From a virus: DNA of 24,563 bases. Below, one piece after another: positions 1 to 6,226 of this stretch; the stretch's first letter is position 1; each line of letters begins with the position of its first letter. The notes beneath the pieces were generated by a model, which saw nothing but the letters and a program-made list of their open reading frames with translations, was not told the origin of the DNA and did no database searches. Both the position numbers and the translations under genes were made by a program. The DNA is taken from positions 1 through 24,563 of the IMG/VR virus record IMGVR_UViG_3300023257_000558; one strand, given 5' to 3'.

Positions 1-348
1 ACAAGTATCGCTAATTGGGCTGGTGGAGGAACTATGACATTTGGAACAATAACAACCGAGACAGCTAGATTCTCCATTATTGGTAGAACTTGTTATATAA
101 ATGCTTTTGTTCAAGGAACAACTGGTGGTACTGCTTCGGACAATATAACTTTTACTGTTCCTGTCGCATTTAAAGAATCAACCCAATACTACAATACAGG
201 TGGGTGTATGGCAGATGATGGATCTTTCTATGGAGGATTATATTTTAATAGTAATGCTACATTAGTAGCGGTTAAGAGATATGACAATGCTAACTTTGGT
301 TTAGGAGCAGGAAGAGGATTTGGTGTTAATTTCCATTATGAAATTTAA
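1..348 (+). CDS. Tail fibre/receptor-binding protein, C-terminal part (5' end outside window)
   Basis: The frame is open from base 1, so this is the C-terminal end of a longer protein that starts upstream; the ATG at 34 is probably internal. The last ~95 residues align by eye with the end of the next gene: both have a 'GRTC' motif, an 'FTVP' segment, 'KRYDNA' and a final 'YEI'. They therefore share a beta-rich terminal domain, probably a trimerising or receptor-binding tip. The stop lies two bases before the ATG of the next fibre gene, consistent with an operon of paralogous fibres. A tail fibre role is inferred from this pairing and from the lysis genes downstream; I do not recognise a named family for the tip. 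Confidence 0.6.
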   Translation, partial: TSIANWAGGGTMTFGTITTETARFSIIGRTCYINAFVQGTTGGTASDNITFTVPVAFKESTQYYNTGGCMADDGSFYGGLYFNSNATLVAVKRYDNANFGLGAGRGFGVNFHYEI

Positions 349-350
349 TT

Positions 351-1745
351 ATGAGTAATTTTTGGGACAATAGAGATGATAGACCTATAACTTTTACCAC
401 TAAAGGTAGGGCTAAACATGATGATTTTGATAGTAATGAGACTTTCCTTGAGAAGTACAGGTCTTTTAATAATGTCTTAATTGTTGATACCAACTCTACA
501 ACTGATGAAGAGGCTGATTTTGATAATATCCAAATGGCTTTAGACGAAGCAAAAGATACTGGTTATGGCTATCATATTTTTATAAGAAATGGTACTTATA
601 ACGAAACACTAGATAATACTCAAGATGGTGTTACTTTAGAGGGAGAGAATAAAAGTCAGACTATTCTTAAAAATGGTACTACTACACATTGTCTTTATAA
701 TAGTGGAGATTATGTTACTGTAAAGAGTCTTACTTTAACAAAAGATACTCAAAATGGTTTCGTTATAGACATATCTACTTCTGAAAATTTCTCATTAATA
801 GATTGTAACCTTAATTCAGATCAGGTTAATCACATGCTTAACTGTAACCATGACTTAAATTATGGTACTTATGATAATTACTTAATTAAGAATTGTTATT
901 TTTATAGTACCGCCGCTAATGCTAATTCTATAATAAAGTTCTATTGTTATTCAGCTACTGGTGTAACAAATGCTACCACAAAGAATATTCATATTATAAA
1001 TAATAAGATTGTAGCTAATGGAAATATAGCTAGTGATAATGCTGCTATTCAAATACAATGTCTTAAAGGAACTGATATTTTAAATAGTGTTATTGAACAA
1101 GTTGTTATATCTGGTAATAGAATATATGTTGATGGGACAGGATCTACAAATGCTTATGGTATTTATATGTCAGCAGCTTTAGATTATAGAGCAGATATAA
1201 GGGAAGTCTCTATTAATGATAATCTAATTAGTGTAACTGGTGCTACTAATAATTATGGTATTGCTGCTTCAGCTTATGACGGGGCTTCAATAACTTATTT
1301 AGAGATTGGCGAGGGTAATAATATAATAGCTGATGAAAACAAAGAGGTTTATATTCTTGGAAATGTAACTGAATACTCTACTGGTGGATATTGGCTTGAT
1401 ACATGGACACCTGCATTTAATTCTGGTGCTAGTATGGGATATATAGGAATTACTTATAAGGCTTTTTATTCAATAGTTGGTAGAACTTGCTTTATAAGAC
1501 TTTATTCTATTGGAGAAACAAATGGAATAGCTGAAGATTATATTCAGTTTACTGTTCCGATAGTTTTTAAAGATGCAACTAGTGGAGAAAGTGCTTGTGG
1601 TTCTTGTATGGTTGGAATAACTTTTTTACAAGGTTTATTCTATAATAGTGGTACTACTAAAGTTTCTATAAAGAGATATGATAATGCAGTTTTTCCGATT
1701 GGTGCGAATACAAGAATAGGAATAGACTTTGCTTATGAAATCTAA
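351..1745 (+). CDS. Tail fibre/tail spike with right-handed beta-helix (pectate-lyase-like)
   Basis: A 464-residue structural protein. Residues ~1-40 form a short N-terminal region; ~45-340 read as a right-handed parallel beta-helix of the pectate-lyase superfamily, with a 'DFDNIQMALDEAK' start, a glycine/asparagine-rich ladder and repeated short strands such as 'IHIINNKI' and 'VVISGNRI'. This fold is usual in phage tail spikes that bind or cut surface polysaccharide. The last ~110 residues repeat the C-terminal tip of the preceding gene. I see no clear catalytic triad, so binding is as likely as cleavage. No SD precedes the ATG. The end overlaps the next gene by 11 bases. Confidence 0.7.
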   Translation: MSNFWDNRDDRPITFTTKGRAKHDDFDSNETFLEKYRSFNNVLIVDTNSTTDEEADFDNIQMALDEAKDTGYGYHIFIRNGTYNETLDNTQDGVTLEGENKSQTILKNGTTTHCLYNSGDYVTVKSLTLTKDTQNGFVIDISTSENFSLIDCNLNSDQVNHMLNCNHDLNYGTYDNYLIKNCYFYSTAANANSIIKFYCYSATGVTNATTKNIHIINNKIVANGNIASDNAAIQIQCLKGTDILNSVIEQVVISGNRIYVDGTGSTNAYGIYMSAALDYRADIREVSINDNLISVTGATNNYGIAASAYDGASITYLEIGEGNNIIADENKEVYILGNVTEYSTGGYWLDTWTPAFNSGASMGYIGITYKAFYSIVGRTCFIRLYSIGETNGIAEDYIQFTVPIVFKDATSGESACGSCMVGITFLQGLFYNSGTTKVSIKRYDNAVFPIGANTRIGIDFAYEI

Positions 1746-2016
1746 TGAAGATAAGTGTCAAGAGATACACAAAGAATTAAATCAAATGATTATGAAAGAT
1801 AAGATAGAAAATGAAAGAAGGGTTACTTCTGTTGAGGTTCATGTTAAACAGATTAATAAGTCAGTTGACGAAATTAAAGATAGTGTTAAAATATTCGTAG
1901 AAAAGGCTGATAAGAAGTTTGCTAGTAAGGTTGTAGAAAAAATTGTTTATGGTATGGTTGGAACTATACTGGTTGCTGTATTATTGGCTATTGTTGCACT
2001 CGCTTTGCCTATCTAA
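1735..2016 (+). CDS. XhlA-like coiled-coil protein with C-terminal membrane anchor
   Basis: A protein of about 93 residues. The first ~65 are charged and helical, with heptad-like spacing of V/I residues, followed by one hydrophobic segment of ~25 residues (from 'GMVGTILVAVLLAIVALALPI') ending at the C-terminus. This resembles XhlA-type hemolysin/holin accessory proteins, which sit on the cytoplasmic face and assist lysis. It lies between a tail fibre and an M23 endolysin, which supports a lysis role. A TTG at 1729 is possible, but I chose ATG 1735, which overlaps the fibre gene's stop. The XhlA assignment is by architecture only. Confidence 0.55.
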   Translation: MKSNEDKCQEIHKELNQMIMKDKIENERRVTSVEVHVKQINKSVDEIKDSVKIFVEKADKKFASKVVEKIVYGMVGTILVAVLLAIVALALPI

Positions 2017-2032
2017 TAATTAATAACAATAT

Positions 2033-2683
2033 ATGCCATTTTTGGATATATTTAAAGATGTACCACCCGATATGATACTACCGATTGATGAAAAAAATTT
2101 AAAAGGATATGGCTACCGAAATGGTCAATGGACTTTCTATGGCGTTAGACATAGAGGAGATGATTTTGTTTGTAATGTTGGAACTCCAGTTAAAGCCGTA
2201 GCAGACGGTCAGGTGGTCAAATCAGGCTGGGATGGTTCCATGTCTGGTAATGTAGTAAAGATACGCCACAACAGCCAAATTTACTCTTACAATGCCCATT
2301 TAAGCCGTATCATGGTAGGAATAGGACAATATGTGTCAGAAGGAGAGATAATTGCTCTATCTGGTGGAAAAAGTGGAGGGTATGGCTCTGGTATATCTAC
2401 TGGTCCACATCTACATTTTCACATACAAATAGCTAACAAATACGATTCAATATATAATTATTTAAAACCACCTATGAATATCATAGATAAGCTCGTTAAA
2501 GGGCAAAAACAAAAGTTTCAAGACATAATGGACGGGAAAGTAGTATTTATGTTTTCTAAAGGGAAGACATATATTATAAGAGATGGCAAGAAAACAAAGA
2601 TAAAACCAACAGAAGCTCTAGTTAATCTTCTATCAGTAGGAGCAACAGAAGAGGATGCTCGTAAAATTCCAGATAATAAGTAA
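2033..2683 (+). CDS. M23 family metallopeptidase (endolysin or tail-associated lysin)
   Basis: A 216-residue zinc peptidase expected to cut peptide cross-links in peptidoglycan. The LytM/M23 signature is complete: H40 and D44 in 'RHRGDDF', H89 in 'YNAHLS', and the final H-x-H pair (H128, H130) in 'GPHLHFH'. The core glycine-rich sheet runs from ~45 to 130 ('GTPVKAVADGQVV'). The ~80 residues after the catalytic core are polar and could bind the cell wall or virion. There is no signal peptide, so release would need a holin; one-segment membrane proteins lie on both sides. The family call is firm; endolysin versus virion enzyme is open. Confidence 0.88.
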   Translation: MPFLDIFKDVPPDMILPIDEKNLKGYGYRNGQWTFYGVRHRGDDFVCNVGTPVKAVADGQVVKSGWDGSMSGNVVKIRHNSQIYSYNAHLSRIMVGIGQYVSEGEIIALSGGKSGGYGSGISTGPHLHFHIQIANKYDSIYNYLKPPMNIIDKLVKGQKQKFQDIMDGKVVFMFSKGKTYIIRDGKKTKIKPTEALVNLLSVGATEEDARKIPDNK

Positions 2684-2694
2684 TTTTAAATATT

Positions 2695-2880
2695 ATGAGT
2701 AAGTTATTTAGTAGAAAGTTTATTTTAACTTTGCTATTCGTAATTATTGTATGCCTAGATTTCTGGGTATTCGACAAAGCTATTGGATGGGAAGTCCTAA
2801 CAGTTCTAGGTGGAACTATTGGAGTTTACAATCTATCCAATGCCATTAAAGGTTACAGAGACATTAAAAAGAAGAAATAA
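2695..2880 (+). CDS. Small holin-like membrane protein
   Basis: A 61-residue protein with two hydrophobic segments (about residues 9-27 and 31-48) and a strongly basic end ('DIKKKK'). The size, short hairpin topology, charged tail and position directly after an M23 lysin fit a class II holin. The start has no SD ('ttaaatattATG'). It is the last gene of the left-hand operon and is followed 23 bases later by a terminator. I cannot assign it to a named holin family. Confidence 0.55.
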   Translation: MSKLFSRKFILTLLFVIIVCLDFWVFDKAIGWEVLTVLGGTIGVYNLSNAIKGYRDIKKKK

Positions 2881-2903
2881 ATTAAATCAGTCGTAAAAGA
2901 ATT

Positions 2904-2930
2904 CCGCTAGTATTAGCGGTTTTCTTTTGT
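2904..2930 (+). terminator. Rho-independent terminator of the tail/lysis operon
   Basis: A perfect 6-bp stem, CCGCTA/TAGCGG (2904-2909 with 2914-2919), has a 4-base loop and is followed by TTTTCTTTTG. It begins 24 bases after the holin-like gene's stop and separates it from the promoter at 2958. Confidence 0.85.
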
Positions 2931-2957
2931 TTTATTAAAGTTATCCACATGAAGGTC

Positions 2958-2986
2958 TTGATTAGTCTTGAAAAGTATGGTAGTAT
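2958..2986 (+). promoter_or_regulatory. Sigma-70-type promoter for the early/replication region
   Basis: TTGATT (2958-2963), a 17-bp spacer and TAGTAT (2981-2986) lie between the terminator and the small gene at 3026. The position, spacing and absence of other coding sequence support it. The predicted transcript start is near 2993, leaving a leader of about 30 bases without an SD. Confidence 0.6.
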
Positions 2987-3025
2987 ATAAACATAAGAAA
3001 CAAGACAATTAATTTAAACAAAATT

Positions 3026-3175
3026 ATGAACAAGAGACAACTAAAGGCAAAATTAAGATCAATGGCTTATCTAGATACTATTAATGATGTGAGAGACGTA
3101 CTAAAAGTATGTATCGGCACTCTAGGTTTAGCAACAACTTTAATTGCTGTTATATTATTAATACAAGTATTATGA
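3026..3175 (+). CDS. Small single-span membrane protein, unknown function
   Basis: A 49-residue reading frame, first gene after the promoter at 2958. It has a basic N-terminus ('MNKRQLKAKLR') and a C-terminal hydrophobic segment of about 20 residues ('LATTLIAVILLIQVL'). Its stop overlaps the next start as ATGA, a typical coupled-operon junction, which is the main reason to believe it. The function is not known. Confidence 0.55.
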   Translation: MNKRQLKAKLRSMAYLDTINDVRDVLKVCIGTLGLATTLIAVILLIQVL

Positions 3176-3348
3176 ACCAATTAACATTAGACCAAATAAA
3201 ACAAAACGAGATAAATATGCGTATCTGTATAGAATGTAGTAAACCTAAAGACCCTTCAGAAGAAGTATGCAACGAATGTATGGAAGAATTATACAATAAG
3301 TCAGATAGCTATTGCCAAGATCAAATATTTAATAAATCAATAATTTAA
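3172..3348 (+). CDS. Small zinc-ribbon-like protein
   Basis: A 58-residue protein. I placed the start at ATG 3172 because it forms an ATGA overlap with the preceding stop; the longer open frame from 3109 would run through the upstream gene. It has two Cys-x2-Cys knuckles, 'CIEC' and 'CNEC', 12 residues apart, which suit a single zinc-bound ribbon, with a further Cys in 'SYCQD'. Such short ribbons are common among early phage genes, where they may bind nucleic acid or a host protein. No specific function can be given. Confidence 0.6.
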   Translation: MNQLTLDQIKQNEINMRICIECSKPKDPSEEVCNECMEELYNKSDSYCQDQIFNKSII

Positions 3349-3352
3349 ATGT

Positions 3353-3505
3353 ATGAGCATAGAAAATAAAATAGAGGCTAACAACGAACAATTAATGGAA
3401 GCTTTTGGAAAAGACTATCATGGAACAGATGATGATATGCCTGATAGTTATGAGAGATGGTTAGCAGAATTAACCCTTGAAGAAATTAATAAGATAATTA
3501 AATAA
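3353..3505 (+). CDS. Small acidic protein, unknown function
   Basis: A 50-residue, strongly acidic frame (several D and E, including 'TDDDMPDSYERW') with a short helical end ('LTLEEINKIIK'). It sits in tight order between the zinc-ribbon gene and the SSB-like gene, with gaps of 4 bases on each side. Codon use resembles the neighbours. I do not recognise it. Confidence 0.55.
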   Translation: MSIENKIEANNEQLMEAFGKDYHGTDDDMPDSYERWLAELTLEEINKIIK

Positions 3506-3509
3506 ACCC

Positions 3510-4085
3510 ATGAAAAAAGAAAAAAATTACATCCAAAAAGTTATTACGGTCGCAAGTTGGAACTCAAAAGATGGTAGGCATTCAATTAGAGATCACGAAG
3601 GAGAGTGGTATTCATTCTTCGACAAAGAGTATCAAAAACCAACAGAGACAGAAGCTTTAAGAACATTTAGAGATTTAGGCATTAAGGACAACAGCACTTG
3701 TAAGGTAACTTATTATGAGACACCGAATGGAGATCAAGTATATAAGAACATTACAATCTTCGAAAAAGCTAGTGATAAAGAAAGTGAAGACATACCACCA
3801 TTTGTTGAAGCAAAAGATGTACCAGATAAATTTGAAGAGGCTAGAAAACAGAACTCTGATGGTCAGTCATGGGGTAATGCTAAAACTAATGCAGTAACAT
3901 TATATAGAGTATTAGTTAAACTGCACCCAGAGATGGAAGACGAGATAGCAAGAAGGAAGTTTATCATAGATGAGGCTAATTGGTTACATAATCTCGAACC
4001 AATGGAGCAACCTACAGCAGAAGATAAGAAAGTTATGCAAGAGGATGTTCATGGAGAAGATCCTGATGATCCTCTACCCTTCTAG
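3510..4085 (+). CDS. Probable single-stranded DNA-binding protein
   Basis: A 191-residue protein. The extreme C-terminus is acidic and ends in 'DPDDPLPF', the tip by which bacterial and phage SSBs recruit partner proteins. Residues ~5-85 have alternating hydrophobic strands with aromatic residues ('VITVASWNSKDGRHSI', 'CKVTYYETPNGDQVYKNITIF') that fit an OB-fold, although I cannot match them to a specific SSB family. Residues ~110-165 are helical and could be a second domain. It heads a group with several nucleases, in keeping with replication or recombination. The call rests mostly on the tip and general layout. Confidence 0.6.
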   Translation: MKKEKNYIQKVITVASWNSKDGRHSIRDHEGEWYSFFDKEYQKPTETEALRTFRDLGIKDNSTCKVTYYETPNGDQVYKNITIFEKASDKESEDIPPFVEAKDVPDKFEEARKQNSDGQSWGNAKTNAVTLYRVLVKLHPEMEDEIARRKFIIDEANWLHNLEPMEQPTAEDKKVMQEDVHGEDPDDPLPF

Positions 4086-4096
4086 TCATTTCCTTG

Positions 4097-4132
4097 GTTA
4101 CCATACTCATATCACGATAAGTTTATGGTAAC
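4097..4132 (+). other. Intergenic stem-loop after the SSB-like gene
   Basis: A perfect 9-bp inverted repeat, GTTACCATA/TATGGTAAC, with an 18-base loop. No T-tract follows, so it is not a standard terminator. It starts 11 bases after the SSB-like stop and could be an RNA stability or processing hairpin, or a DNA-binding site. Confidence 0.5.
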
Positions 4133-4158
4133 GGGATGAGATGATTAATAAAAATAAT

Positions 4159-4266
4159 ATGAATTGGAAATACTTTTTTAACGCATTATTCGTAATAGCC
4201 TTAATAGTATTATTCTGGGCAGTAGTTATTTCGGTAGCATTAATTATTTTATATACAAATTATTAA
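4159..4266 (+). CDS. Very small membrane protein
   Basis: A 35-residue frame, almost wholly hydrophobic from residue 9 to 32, with a short N-terminus ('MNWKYFFNA') and a polar end ('YTNY'). It lies alone between the stem-loop and the cysteine-repeat gene and fits a single-span membrane peptide. The evidence is composition and position only. Confidence 0.45.
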   Translation: MNWKYFFNALFVIALIVLFWAVVISVALIILYTNY

Positions 4267-4278
4267 ACAATAAAAAAA

Positions 4279-4794
4279 ATGAAAGACACAAACGAAAATT
4301 CAGAAAATTTAAAAGATTGCAATTCCTGCTATTCCTGCAATTACTGCAATTACTGCTATTACTGCAATTACTGCGATTCCTGCTATTCCTGCGATTCCTG
4401 CTATTACTGCTATTACTCTAAAGGATTAAGAATGTCAGAAAAAATGATATTTTGTCTTGGAGAAGGAAGACATAAAAGTAAAGGAATTGGTTATCAGAAA
4501 AACCATATGGCTTTTAATAAAAAAGTTTCAGAAGAAAGATATGATGAAATTTTAGGTGAATTAAGAAAAATATTAGAAGATTTAAAATTAGAACTAAACG
4601 AAGAATCTTGGTCAGATGAATGGAAAAAAGTAACCAGAAAACAATGGATTGAAATATCTAAAATACCTGAATTTGATAAAGGAGTTGTTGAAGGAATAAC
4701 TGGCATTGAATTAGATTTAGATAAGACAGAATTATATTCAAAGGAAACTATTGAAAATGCTAAAAGAATATTGAAAGATGTTGGGGAGTTATAA
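4279..4794 (+). CDS. Cysteine-triplet-repeat protein, unknown function
   Basis: A 171-residue protein in two parts. Residues ~14-46 are eleven tandem three-residue units of the form C-[N/Y/D]-[S/Y], so cysteine falls at every third position. The remaining ~120 residues form an ordinary-looking mixed, charged domain beginning 'MSEKMIFCLGEGRHKSKGIGYQ' (split here as two short motifs: 'MSEKMIFCLGEG' and 'RHKSKGIGYQ') with long helices after residue ~85 ('RYDEILGELRKILEDLKLEL'). A three-residue cysteine period could bind metal or Fe-S, stack as a helix, or form a disulfide ladder; I cannot choose. The A-rich upstream has no SD. Uniform codon use in the second part shows this is a true gene. Confidence 0.75.
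   Translation: MKDTNENSENLKDCNSCYSCNYCNYCYYCNYCDSCYSCDSCYYCYYSKGLRMSEKMIFCLGEGRHKSKGIGYQKNHMAFNKKVSEERYDEILGELRKILEDLKLELNEESWSDEWKKVTRKQWIEISKIPEFDKGVVEGITGIELDLDKTELYSKETIENAKRILKDVGEL
4318..4416 (+). repeat. In-frame 9-bp tandem repeat (11 units, DATTMCTGC)
   Basis: Eleven consecutive 9-base units encode the cysteine triplets. Written from the x codon, each unit is [A/T/G]AT T[C/A]C TGC. Only two of nine bases vary and both changes alter the amino acid; no synonymous change is seen. Confidence 0.9.
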
Positions 4795-4812
4795 TAAATT
4801 AACAATAAAGGT

Positions 4813-4965
4813 ATGAAAGAAAAACCAATTTATAATGAAGATGGCGAAATTGTAGGAGTACATAGAAGTTATGAAATTACACCCAACAAAGAAAAGATAG
4901 AAAGTTCATGTGTAGCTGGTGTTCTAGCAAAGTTTAGTTATGAAGAAGAAGAAGATGATAATTAA
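4813..4965 (+). CDS. Small acidic protein, unknown function
   Basis: A 50-residue frame starting 'MKEKPIYNEDGEIVGVHRSY' and ending in an acidic run ('YEEEEDDN'). It fits between the cysteine-repeat gene and the transglycosylase gene, with gaps of under 20 bases on each side. Composition is like the neighbours. I do not recognise it. Confidence 0.5.
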   Translation: MKEKPIYNEDGEIVGVHRSYEITPNKEKIESSCVAGVLAKFSYEEEEDDN

Positions 4966-4983
4966 ATAAAAGAATAAAATAAC

Positions 4984-5322
4984 ATGCTAATCCTACTATT
5001 TAATCTAATATTCATGATGCAACCTGTAGAAGTACCAGAGTTTGTTGAACAGATAGACACAATGACCTGCTCGTTAAATGTTGTTTCTTGTGGAGAAAGT
5101 TGGGAAGATACATTAACAGATACAGAATATAGGATAATGATGTGTGAGAGTAAGGGAAATAATTTTGCAGAAAATCCAAATTCTTCAGCTAAAGGAATTT
5201 TTCAATTTCTTGACGGTACTTGGGAAAACTACTGCACAGGTGACGTTTTCAGCCCAGAAGATAACCTAAAGTGTTTCAGAAAGTTATATCCACGACACCC
5301 CACATGGTGGGAATGTCGATAA
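4984..5322 (+). CDS. Exported lytic transglycosylase/lysozyme-like protein
   Basis: A 112-residue protein with a short hydrophobic N-terminus ('MLILLFNLIFMM') that suits a signal peptide or anchor. The lysozyme-like core starts at 'YRIMMCESKGNNFAENP': E55 is the expected catalytic glutamate, and 'SAKGIFQFLDGTWENYC' matches the conserved 'S-x-G-x-x-Q-F-x-x-x-T-W' segment of Rpf/SLT folds. Six cysteines (29, 36, 54, 84, 97, 111) suggest disulfides and an extracytoplasmic site. Its place in an early-type operon, apart from the M23 lysin, suggests cell-wall remodelling, entry or exclusion rather than only final lysis. It is short for the family but the core looks complete. Confidence 0.75.
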   Translation: MLILLFNLIFMMQPVEVPEFVEQIDTMTCSLNVVSCGESWEDTLTDTEYRIMMCESKGNNFAENPNSSAKGIFQFLDGTWENYCTGDVFSPEDNLKCFRKLYPRHPTWWECR

Positions 5323-5329
5323 CCAACTA

Positions 5330-5353
5330 TGGTATAATTAGAGTACGGTACTC
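5330..5353 (+). promoter_or_regulatory. Extended -10 promoter with operator-like palindrome
   Basis: TGG-TATAAT (5330-5338) is an extended -10 element with a perfect hexamer; no good -35 is seen. The palindrome GAGTAC-G-GTACTC (5341-5353) covers the expected transcript start near 5345, where a bound repressor would block initiation. The gene at 5380 follows with a strong SD. Confidence 0.6.
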
Positions 5354-5379
5354 AATAGAACAAGAAGGAGGCATTGGAT

Positions 5380-5577
5380 ATGTGCTATGCAGGAACATTC
5401 GACAAGAAGAAGCATGGACTTGAAGCTTTCAGAAAGATGAGACATCTCCACCAGAGAAAATGTGAGTGTATAACTTGCAGGAAGGATGTAACCGTAACTG
5501 TAACTGGTTACGGAAACAAGAAAGTTGCCATCTGCCCGAAGTGTAACAAACTGGCTTACAGTAAGAAAGGAAGGTGA
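5380..5577 (+). CDS. Small zinc-ribbon protein with own promoter and strong SD
   Basis: A 65-residue basic protein. Four cysteines in two pairs, 'CITC' and 'CPKC', around a glycine-rich turn ('VTGYGNKKVAI') form a convincing zinc ribbon of the rubredoxin/TFIIB-like type; the extra 'CEC' precedes the first knuckle. I chose ATG 5380 over TTG 5374 because AAGGAGG ends 8 bases upstream of the ATG, the only textbook SD I found before a substantial gene here. By my count about 84 of 198 bases are G or C (42%), well above its AT-rich neighbours. These traits suggest a separately controlled, possibly recently acquired gene, for example one that targets a host nucleic-acid machine. The target is unknown. 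Confidence 0.65.
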   Translation: MCYAGTFDKKKHGLEAFRKMRHLHQRKCECITCRKDVTVTVTGYGNKKVAICPKCNKLAYSKKGR

Positions 5578-5589
5578 TTAAATCTCCCA

Positions 5590-5647
5590 GCCCAGGGTAA
5601 CGGGCATGTTCTTTACTGGTTATGGTGTTCCAGTATAAAAAAACACC
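5590..5647 (+). ncRNA. Predicted H-type RNA pseudoknot with A-rich loop
   Basis: Stem 1 is TACTGG/CCAGTA (5614-5619 with 5630-5635). Stem 2 is GGTGTT/AACACC (5624-5629 with 5642-5647). Loop 1 is TTAT, no base separates the stems, and loop 3 is TAAAAA. This is classic H-type geometry, with an A-rich strand able to lie in the stem 1 minor groove. A small GCCC/GGGC hairpin (5590-5605) precedes it. It ends 26 bases before ATG 5674, so a leader control or ligand-sensing role for that gene is plausible. Confidence 0.55.
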
Positions 5648-5673
5648 GCCTAAAAAAATTAACTAAAACAAAT

Positions 5674-5820
5674 ATGAAAAGAATTATTAACTGGTTACTA
5701 GGTAGATGTAGATTCTACCCCATGTGTAAGAACAGAGATAATTTAAATGCTTGTTGTATTGGTTATGAGAAGTCTAGTTATTGTGGATATGCAAGGGAAC
5801 AATACAAAAATGATAAATAG
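5674..5820 (+). CDS. Small cysteine-rich protein, unknown function
   Basis: A 48-residue frame with a basic, amphipathic N-terminus ('MKRIINWLLGRCRFYPMC') and five cysteines in a 'C-x5-C ... CC ... YCGYAR' pattern that looks like a small metal-binding finger. The compact 'C-Y...YCG-Y' ending is reminiscent of many tiny phage and archaeal Cys-rich proteins. It directly follows the predicted pseudoknot and its last 11 bases overlap the HNH gene. It is probably real because a longer HNH start would run through it. The function is unknown. Confidence 0.6.
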   Translation: MKRIINWLLGRCRFYPMCKNRDNLNACCIGYEKSSYCGYAREQYKNDK

Positions 5821-6226
5821 AAAAAAGATAAATAATAGAATAAAAGAATACAGAAAGACACATTCTAGAAAAGAAGAATATAAGAAGAGATATGTAGAAA
5901 ATAAATTATTATATAAAAAACATGTTGACAAACGTAATAATTTAATTAAGAAATATGGTGGTACACATACTTTAGGAGAATGGAATGATTTAAAAATAAA
6001 ATATAATTATACTTGTCCATGCTGTAATACAAGAGAGCCAGATATTATATTAACTGTAGATCATATTGTATCAGTAAGTGTTTGGGGTGAATGGATAAAA
6101 GAAAATAAACATATAAAGTATATGTATGATGATATAAAAAACATACAACCATTGTGCTTAAAATGTAATCTTTCTAAACAAAACAAAGTAATAACTTACA
6201 GAGACAAATGTTCAAACTTGAAATAA
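5810..6226 (+). CDS. HNH endonuclease (freestanding, homing-type)
   Basis: A 138-residue nuclease. I chose ATG 5810; a start at 5747 would overlap the Cys-rich gene fully and adds residues that look unlike the family. Residues 1-60 are very basic and helical and probably bind DNA. The HNH core holds C69-x2-C72, the 'VDHI' motif (D84, H85), N111 in 'DIKNIQPLC', and C116-x2-C119 before 'NLSK', giving the usual zinc-stabilised beta-beta-alpha-metal fold. Its last 19 bases overlap the next gene's start. Very AT-rich codon use and a location within a tight gene series fit a mobile homing gene. Confidence 0.8.
   Translation: MINRKKINNRIKEYRKTHSRKEEYKKRYVENKLLYKKHVDKRNNLIKKYGGTHTLGEWNDLKIKYNYTCPCCNTREPDIILTVDHIVSVSVWGEWIKENKHIKYMYDDIKNIQPLCLKCNLSKQNKVITYRDKCSNLK

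Noticed and set aside
3715-3897. 60-codon plus-strand frame inside the SSB-like gene
   Set aside because: It is an out-of-frame shadow of a well-supported gene, with no motif.
4318-4416. Diversity-generating retroelement variable region
   Set aside because: No reverse transcriptase or template repeat in the window, and only one base of each candidate codon varies while other adenines are unchanged.
4318-4416. CRISPR array
   Set aside because: The unit is 9 bases, in frame and without spacers. No cas-like gene is present.
5614-5647. preQ1-I riboswitch
   Set aside because: The topology is similar, but stem 2 is 6 bp with no unpaired C between stems, unlike the preQ1-I consensus, and no queuosine gene follows.
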